Program-made: the position numbers and the translations under genes
Notes under the pieces: model-generated
Database searches by the model: none
The model's input: the letters and a program-made list of their open reading frames with translations, nothing else
What the model was told of the DNA's origin: nothing
Shown here: one piece after another, positions 57,288-64,000 of the stretch
Layout of the letters: the number at the start of each line of letters is the position of its first letter
How positions within the stretch are numbered: the first letter of the stretch is position 1
Origin: Alternaria dauci
Taxonomy: Eukaryota > Ascomycota > Dothideomycetes > Pleosporales > Pleosporaceae
Direction of reading: 5' to 3'
Length of the DNA: 64,000 bases
Assembly: GCF_042100115.1 (NCBI RefSeq)
Contig: NC_091278.1
Coordinates: forward strand, 1,240,001-1,304,000

Positions 57288-58712
57288 ATGTTCAAGAAGT
57301 CGACGCCTGCGACGCCGACTGTTGAACAGTACGACCAATATCTACCCACTAGGTCCGGCTCGCAAGAGAAAAGCATCAAGCATCCCAGAGACGGCATGAT
57401 TGAGATTACATCGAATCTACCGCCTATGGATAGAGGAAAGGATGCATGGCTTTTTCTCGCTGCAGCCTTCACCGTCGAATTCCTAACAATTGGTAAGCCC
57501 GTCCCAACACATAGCACCCCTTCATACTAACCTCGCAAAAACACAGGCGTCTCTTTTTCCTACGGTCGTTTTCAAGAATACTACAGCACCACACCCCGCT
57601 TCTCAGGCTCCGCAAACATCGCAGTCATCGGCGTCTTGAACCAAGGCCTCATCCTCATCAGCATGCCGCCCATTGTCCAATTCGCCCGCCGCAAACCACA
57701 ATGGGCACGCTGGATGGCAACAACAGGCCTCTTTGGGTGCGTCGTCTCCAACATGGCCAGTTCCTTTTGCACCAGCATCACGCAGCTCATCGGCACCCAA
57801 GGCATACTCCTCGGCATCAGCGGCAGCATCGCCTTTTGTCCTCTGCTCATCTTCGCAGACCAGTGGTTCGACAAGCGCAAGGGCCTGGCGTTTGGCATCA
57901 TAGGCAGTGGAGGCGGGTTCGGGGGCCTCCTCCTCCCTCTCCTCATCAACGCGTTGCTGACCAGAGTGGGGTTCCAGACTACCATGCGTATCCTGGCTGG
58001 AATCATTTTCGGACTGGGGATGCCACTGGCGTACTTTGTCAGACCTAGACTACCGCCTGCTGCTACGGATACAAAGAAACCGTTCTGGAACTGGAGGCTT
58101 ATCCGTTCGCGGTCGTTTCTTCTCCATCAGGTTGCTAATCTCGTGCAGGGTGCTGGTTACTGTCTGCCTGGCATTTACCTACCTACCTATACGCGTCACG
58201 TCTTTGGCGCTTCGAATTGGTTGGCAACGCTCTCACTTATGCTGTTGAACCTGTCTGCTATGATGGGGCTCGTCGCGATGGGTTACATGACTGATCGGTT
58301 CAATTCTCGGAAATGCATCGCCATCTCCGCTGTGGGTGCTACGCTCTCTGTTTTCCTTGTGTGGGGCTTGGCCGTACATGTTGCCGTTCTCTTTGTCTTT
58401 TGCATGCTGTTTGGGTTGTTTGCGGGTGGCTTTCCTGCTGCTTGGCCGGCTGTTATGAGAGAGATGGCGGGGACGGCAGAGGCAAGGGGCCTCGGTCATG
58501 TAGATACGATTCTGATATTTTCTCTGTTTTGTGTTTGTAGGGGGATTGGGAATGTCATCTCAGGTCCTCTGAGCGAGGCGCTCGTTGATCAGATGCCTTG
58601 GCAAGGGGATACGATTGGTGCTTACGGAAGCGGTTATGGTGGTCTCGTTGTCTTCTGTGGGTTGAGCTCTCTGGTAAGTGGGATGAATGCGTTGTGGTAT
58701 CATTGTCTGTGA
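57288..58712 (+). CDS. MFS transporter, monocarboxylate-transporter type
   Basis: Twelve-span major facilitator of the fungal monocarboxylate-permease-like branch. Exons 57288-57492 and 57547-58712 (intron 54 nt, GTAAGC...CACAG) give 456 residues. The first span begins with DRGKDAWLFLAAAFTVEFLTIGVSFSYG (in parts), containing the DxG start seen in this group. Further marks: YGRFQEYYSTTPRFSGS, GFGGLLLPLLINALL, GYMTDRFNSRKCIAISA (the loop 8-9 Asp-Arg signature) and RGIGNVISGPLSEAL. The ATG at 57288 is preferred; an in-frame ATG-less extension upstream adds nothing conserved. A GTAAGT at about 58674 could splice away the last 17 residues, so the C-terminal end is less certain. The substrate is unknown; plasma membrane is the likely site. 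Confidence 0.88.
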
Positions 58713-59664
58713 GGGTCTAAACGCTGGGATGTACAAAAAGTCCCTTCATTGTACTGCAAATCAATACACTTCTGTAACCTACAGGAGAACATGGATGTTT
58801 TCACGTCTGAAACCATGCCACCTTCATTTGCGGTGCATGCATACGAATGGTCAAAGACAGCCCAAGAGACTACAGCTCAGCAGCCACGCATCTCCTCATA
58901 GGCGTCTCAGTACCCAGCGAATTCCCTGTATAGTAATCTGCATCGTTTATTCCCACTAAACAGAATCAAAAAGGAAACATTGTGCGAAGTGATCCGCATC
59001 TAGTTAGTACCTGGAACGCTAGCACTGCAAATATGACAGCCTTGCAGCATGGGGGTCGTGTAAGCAGGCGCACCGCACTCACATGGCTCCCACAACACCG
59101 ATCAACCAATGCAGAGAAGCACAAAGAAAGGACGGCGGAGTTACTGCAATTGGTGACGTGGAACTGATAGCGGATCCGCGGGCTAGACATGACCTGCATT
59201 GCATACACATGCACGCTAGCGGAGGAGGGTTGTGACCATTGATTTTCATGCAGTGACCTGCGCATTCTGTGGTGGAGAGAAGATTTCAGAATGAAGAATG
59301 TATGATATTAATTGAGAAGATTGCGCTAATTGATAAGAACATTCGCGTAGCTTTGCTATTGAGTACGTGGGTGGCTTCCTTGGGGGTATCATCCGATCTA
59401 TAGGTACTTTGCTCAAGTGAATGGGAATGTCCCCTGATGTCTTTCCGTCTAAGTGGTGGCTCCGAATGTTGATGAGAAACGCTGAAAGTAAAAAAGCAGC
59501 CCAGAGAGCGGGCAACGCTAAAGAACGAAGGATTGTCCACCTCACTATGAACGCCCGGAAAATCAAACCCGTCTATCGGTTTTCAGATGTCGTTAAAGTC
59601 GTAATGTGTCGAGTCGGCCATGCGCCTCTACTGGGAATAGGCGAGTGTGACGTGTATCCGTCCA
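58713..59664. other. convergent intergenic region
   Basis: 952 bp between converging transporter genes. It may include the true C-terminal exon of the MFS gene if the late donor at 58674 is used. No independent gene seen. Confidence 0.45.
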
Positions 59665-61691
59665 CTAAACGGTGTCGTAGTCGCTGAGAATGTCCTCTGG
59701 GTCCTCTGGTGGAAGCATGTCGATGGTGTCGCTTGTGCGCGGGCCGGTGTACTTCTTCCTTGCGCCAGCATACCACCAGACTGTGCTGAACAAGCCAATG
59801 AAGGCTGCCACACAGATAGCGTAGTTCATGTTGTCCGCTCTGACTGGCTTCACAGTGGGGAAGAACAGCACAACACTGATGAAGATAACCCATGTCACTG
59901 CAATCGCATTGACCGGCTTGCTCCATCTGCCCATCGTGTATGGTCCAGGATGGAAGATGACTGTGTTTTCATACCATCGGTGTGCGATGATGACTGCGAT
60001 GTAACTGATGTCCAGAGCAGGTGCTGTGATGTTGAAAATAGCCGTGATCGTGAGGGTGCTACCGATTCCGATTAGGTCGAGGCAGCTGCAGAAGATGACA
60101 ACCAGCCATACTGCATTGACTGGGGTGCCTGTGTACGAGTTGACCTTGCTCCAGAAACTATGCATTGTTAGTTCCGAGATATTAGCGCCGGTTGGAGGCA
60201 GAAACTTACTCCGAGAATGGGAAGGCTGCGTCACGGGAGAAGGCCCAGGCCATTCTCGCGTTGGCCAACATGGCAGAACAGCCGGTGAAGAACTGGACCA
60301 ACATGACGAAGAACCACATGATGGTTCCACCTGTTCTGCCGCCGGCATTGAAGAAGATCTGGGCCACGGGCAGACCAGTCGGTGTCGCCATAATCTCGTC
60401 GTAGTCTGACATGCAGAAGCAAAAGGTGACTGTTAGCATCCATCCCACGACACCGGACACGAGGATCGCCGCTCGGATTGCTACAGGGCCACGAATAGCG
60501 GCATCGTGCGTCTCTTCCGACATGCTGTGTGACACTGATTAGATTGGTTGATACGCAAGGTTGTAGGGCCAACCTACTGTGTTGTGCCGTCGTAGTCTGT
60601 CATTGTCCATGCAACCGAGAGGAAACTGTGTATGGTTAGTGACGTGTCTGTACGCATGTGTTCATTTGACATACCCAAGAAGGAACGAAAAGCCTTTGCT
60701 TCCCCAACCCGAGCCGTCCATTACTGTCGTAAACACCCATTGCGGGCTTTGTTTGTTCGGTGTGAGGATGAGAAGAGCGATGCAGATGCAGATTGATGCA
60801 ATGACTGCCTATTGTGAGATTGTGCCAAGACTGGTCCCGTGGTCGACTTACTGTTGATAGGGGCAAACCACAATATGATGCGATGGAGCCAATTCGTGGG
60901 GAATGAGCAGATTGTGCCAAACATGCACAGTACGAAGATAGCGAGAAGGACCGTCTGATATGCTTGCCTGCATTGATCGGTAAGCTGCTGCAGGTCGCAC
61001 AAGTGGGGTGTTTCTCACGGCTCAAAGGCAGACTCCCCGTTGTCTAGGGTGTGCATGACGACGGTCGCCAATATCATCTGAGAGATTGTGTACGCCAGAC
61101 TCGCAACGCCAGCTGCCTGACCAAGGAAGTTGCACCACCCAATGATCCACGCCCAGGCTGCGACGTGCTCAGGCGGTACAACATGTTTTGTGACATAGTA
61201 CATTCCTCCAGCGGTAGGGTATGCGGAAACCAACTCGGCAACTTGACGAGGGCTTAGCTAATGTTCTTTCGGGGGTCTGGTCGACGTACCTGAACTGGCT
61301 ATGCAGTATGCCATGATGCTGCCAATGAACCAGGCCCATACTGCTGTCGCTGGTCCGCCTGAACTCATTGGTGCACCAAAGGTTGCGGGTACTGAGCCCA
61401 ATACACCTAGAATTGAGATGGCATATGAAACGGTAGACCATCTTGAGAAATGTCTTTGTAGCACCTGTACACTGTTGGAAGACGCTCGAGTGGAAGGCTT
61501 GGAGCACTTACTGGAGTATACCCAATGCGCACCAGAAGCCTGTCATCGTCGTCTGCGATGGTGGCCATGATGCTTCGGTTCTGATTGTTGTCTGCCGCTT
61601 TCGACTGATTGGAGGTTGCAGGGTGTAGCGCTCTTTCTCCAACGCGTGGCGCGCCCGATCCCAGTTCTTTAGAGTCTGGATTGAAGCCCAT
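59665..61691 (-). CDS. amino-acid/choline-type permease (APC superfamily)
   Basis: Plasma-membrane or vacuolar permease of the fungal Uga4/Hnm1-like APC branch; likely substrates are GABA, other amino acids or choline, not decidable by eye. Eight exons: 61691-61512, 61464-61290, 61241-61019, 60967-60852, 60804-60675, 60625-60578, 60524-60210, 60157-59665; introns 47-53 nt; 559 residues. The ATG at 61691 gives a hydrophilic 60-residue N-terminus (MGFNPDSKELGSGAPRVGE). Transport core: FSRWSTVSYAISILGVLGSV, GGPATAVWAWFIGSIMAYC, VAELVSAYPTAGGMYY (the classic APC motif), SVAWTMTDYDGTTHMSEET and FFTGCSAMLANARMAWAFSRD. The frame is only complete if intron 4 ends at GGCAG (60805) rather than at the TAG just before. 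The C-terminus is acidic (LPPEDPEDILSDYDTV), as in regulated permeases that are ubiquitinated. Confidence 0.9.
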
Positions 61692-64000
61692 GGTCAATAA
61701 TCAACAGCTTAGCATGAGAGGGTTGGAAAGAAACAAGGTGCGTCTCGGCGACAGAAGCGTAGAAGGAATTTAGAAGGGTGTAAAAGACGGTGGGCCGTAG
61801 GCGGAGACACACTAGGAGGATTGACAGCCACGGCGTAGACCCACAAACCCAGCTACCGGGGAGCTGATACTCAAAGTGGAAAGGGTAGGTGGTCGGGTGA
61901 ATGGTAGTAGAAACATGGGAGACATGAAGTGGGTTATATCATGTCTGACTCCGTGAAACCAACCCTGCAAAGAAGGGTGCCGAAAACTCTCCAGTAGTAT
62001 CAAATTGCGAGATGCAACCTACAGTCAGGGTAGTAAGTTCAGAGCATCTGCCATGATGACACGTGCAGAGTGTAGTGCTCCAGGCGTGAACGTGGAAAAA
62101 GGCAAGTAAGGAGAGGACGACAGGGTGCGAAGAGGCAGCGAATGGCATGCAATGAGCTTCTTTCCACAGACGAGCAGATCCTAGAATTGGTGAAGCGATT
62201 GTGGGTTTACGGTACTGTCATTTGCGCGCGAAGACTGGTGCCGAACATCTGAAGGAAGTAGCGTGCTCGAGCCAAGAAGAAGTGGTGCCGCTTCGGCGAC
62301 CCAAAGTGGCGGGCCGTTTACCTCGCATTTCTGACTGGGGTATACTCAGCCCTGGGAACAACGTGCAGCCCACTTCATGAGACGCTTGTAAGGCCTGTCA
62401 AAGCGGGCGTGTGTGATTTTCTCGGTCGCTTGCTGTGTTTTCTCGCCTCTGTGTGTCGCGAAGCACAGTGCCTAGGTAGATTACTCAATGCGCTCGCCTA
62501 CACCGATTTCTTGCTTAATGTCCGGGCAGGAAACTGCCGCGGCCTAACACGTTCTTCAGAAGCTATGACGCAGCCCGTGGAAGTGCGGCTTGTCTTGGGT
62601 GAGCTCACGAGCGGTACGACTCGGGCGTTACTGCGGTCTGCCTGCAACCGGTTCCCCCTGGCTGTTCATCAGACATGTTGATTCAAGCGGTGAAGACGAC
62701 AAAGTTGATTGGCCAGCGCGGCTATCATGACACGATTGACGCTGGCCGAGGAGCGTACCGAACGAGGAGGATATCAAGAAATTTTGTAAGCCTCTTGGCT
62801 GGGCTCTTACGGAACCTAGACTTCGGAGTCGCTCCATGAACCGCGACGGGAACCCTCATCCATGGCCTTGATCCCTGGCTCTTTGCCTGAAACGCTGGCC
62901 AGTCTTTCTTGGTTATTTTGTACATTTGACAATGTACTTTGAAGGCAAGAGTCTGATTGAAAGCTTATCGTAGAGATGCACGCCGTGTAATGTTTCCGAG
63001 ACGAGTAGCATAAGCGACACATGGCTGCGATGCGGCACACACGCGTCTTTGCTGTAGCGACCAACGCACATGTAACACGAAACCCGACGAGATCGTCGAC
63101 GGAGATTTGGTTTTGATTACTGTACCATTGCGCCGGGCCTCTCGTACTTTACAACCTGTGGTTAGTCGCACGCCTCGATACGCGCCACAAATATTCGAGG
63201 GTCACGAATCGTCTCTGCTGCAACGAGCCACGACCAAGGATGGATCCGCAGTATCGCCTAAGTATGCACATGGCCAGGTGATCATGACGATGGTACCCAG
63301 GTCGGGACACGAGATGCTCGCTAGACGTCTTAGAATGTTGGCAAGATGCGAAAGAGCGGTGGAAGCTCGCGGCACTTCACCCGTGGACCTAATCCAGGGT
63401 CCTCCTGTCTGAGCAAGTAGGCCTGACGCGGAGTTGAGCACGAAGCAGAGCCCTTGGACGAGCGGTTGGAGAACCTTTGTCTTCCGTCGCAGCCGTAGGC
63501 GCTTGACAAAGGTTAAAGAGGATGATGCGTCGTAAGATGCAGATGCCCCAGGGTGTGGCCATGGAGTGTACCGATATCGCTTGCAGGTGCCTCATGGAAG
63601 AAAGAGTAGACATGGTTGCGCATCGTCGGGGAAGAAGCAGAGCCGATGTTTAGGGCCCACTGTGGGCATCATCGCATTGCTAGCTGCAGCGCCAGTCCTC
63701 ATGCTACATTTGCTCTTCACATCATATTGACCGCGATTCCCACCGCAATCGCATTAGCAATTGCCCTTCTGGATGATGGCATTGCTCTAACAGACGTCAG
63801 AGGTGTTTCTGCATCCTGCGAAGGCAGCGCGCCTTTCGTCCGGCCGTCTACTGACTCGCCTGCTTCTCAGAGCGACTCTCATGTCCCTTCTAGAAGATAC
63901 CTCTTCCTTTCAGCGGTTTCACAGTAGCGCCGAAGCCATGTGCGGACCCGTCCGCTAGGCCGGCGATCAGCCTGGCATCTAAACTGGCGCAAGCCCACGC
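61692..64000. other. intergenic region to window end, no gene supported
   Basis: 2.3 kb including the promoter of the permease gene. Frames of 60-103 codons exist on both strands but none is convincing. A gene beyond the window edge may have its UTR here. Confidence 0.45.

Noticed and set aside
56807..57517. 236-codon frame on the minus strand
   Set aside because: Partly antisense to MFS exon 1, rich in Arg, Ser and Cys, with no recognisable domain.

Overview
This window looks like nuclear DNA of a filamentous ascomycete, most likely a dothideomycete of the order Pleosporales; the order is an inference from remembered protein resemblance, not from a search. Genes lie singly on both strands and most are split by short introns (about 46-70 nt) with GT...AG borders and CTAAC/CTGAC-type branch sites just before the acceptor. 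Intergenic DNA is mostly 0.3-3 kb. There is no operon, phage, IS element or CRISPR array. I rebuilt 23 protein-coding genes; in every one the exon lengths sum to a whole number of codons.

Layout. 0.3-12.7 kb: GNAT acetyltransferase (-), ribosome-biogenesis factor UTP18 (+), a 1,033-residue Ser/Thr-rich single-pass membrane protein (+), a double CCCH zinc-finger protein (+), a 4-coumarate-CoA-ligase-like enzyme (-). 12.7-15.2 kb: gene-free DNA with a 259-bp, very AT-rich element bounded by imperfect inverted repeats. 15.2-25.1 kb: three-RRM SR/RGG protein of the Gbp2/Hrb1 type (+), mitochondrial carrier (-), NYN-domain protein (+), inositol phosphorylceramide synthase AUR1 (+). 25.9-35.7 kb: AP-1 beta adaptin (-), DUF3176-type membrane protein (+), a secreted Gln/Asn-rich protein (-), a PhzF-like isomerase (-). 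35.7-38.8 kb: a gene-poor stretch. 38.8-51.1 kb: a 458-residue protein I do not recognise (+), BRCT protein (+), flap endonuclease FEN1 (-), glutaryl-CoA dehydrogenase (+), ubiquitin-conjugating enzyme UBC4 (+), a poly(A)-polymerase-like nucleotidyltransferase (-). 51.9-61.7 kb: trehalose-phosphatase TPS2 (+), a 79-residue spliced gene (+), an MFS monocarboxylate-type transporter (+), an eight-exon APC-superfamily permease (-). 61.7-64 kb: no gene seen.

Most genes are housekeeping (ribosome assembly, RNA export, sphingolipid synthesis, clathrin traffic, DNA replication/repair, protein turnover, trehalose, lysine catabolism). The 4CL-like enzyme, PhzF-like protein, permeases, DUF3176 protein and secreted Q/N protein are more typical of accessory fungal genes, but they are scattered and do not form a biosynthetic cluster. 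I found no convincing new multi-gene system. The strongest unusual signal is in FEN1: a 5-nt micro-exon, between two 50-nt introns, that carries the codon for the catalytic residue Asp34.
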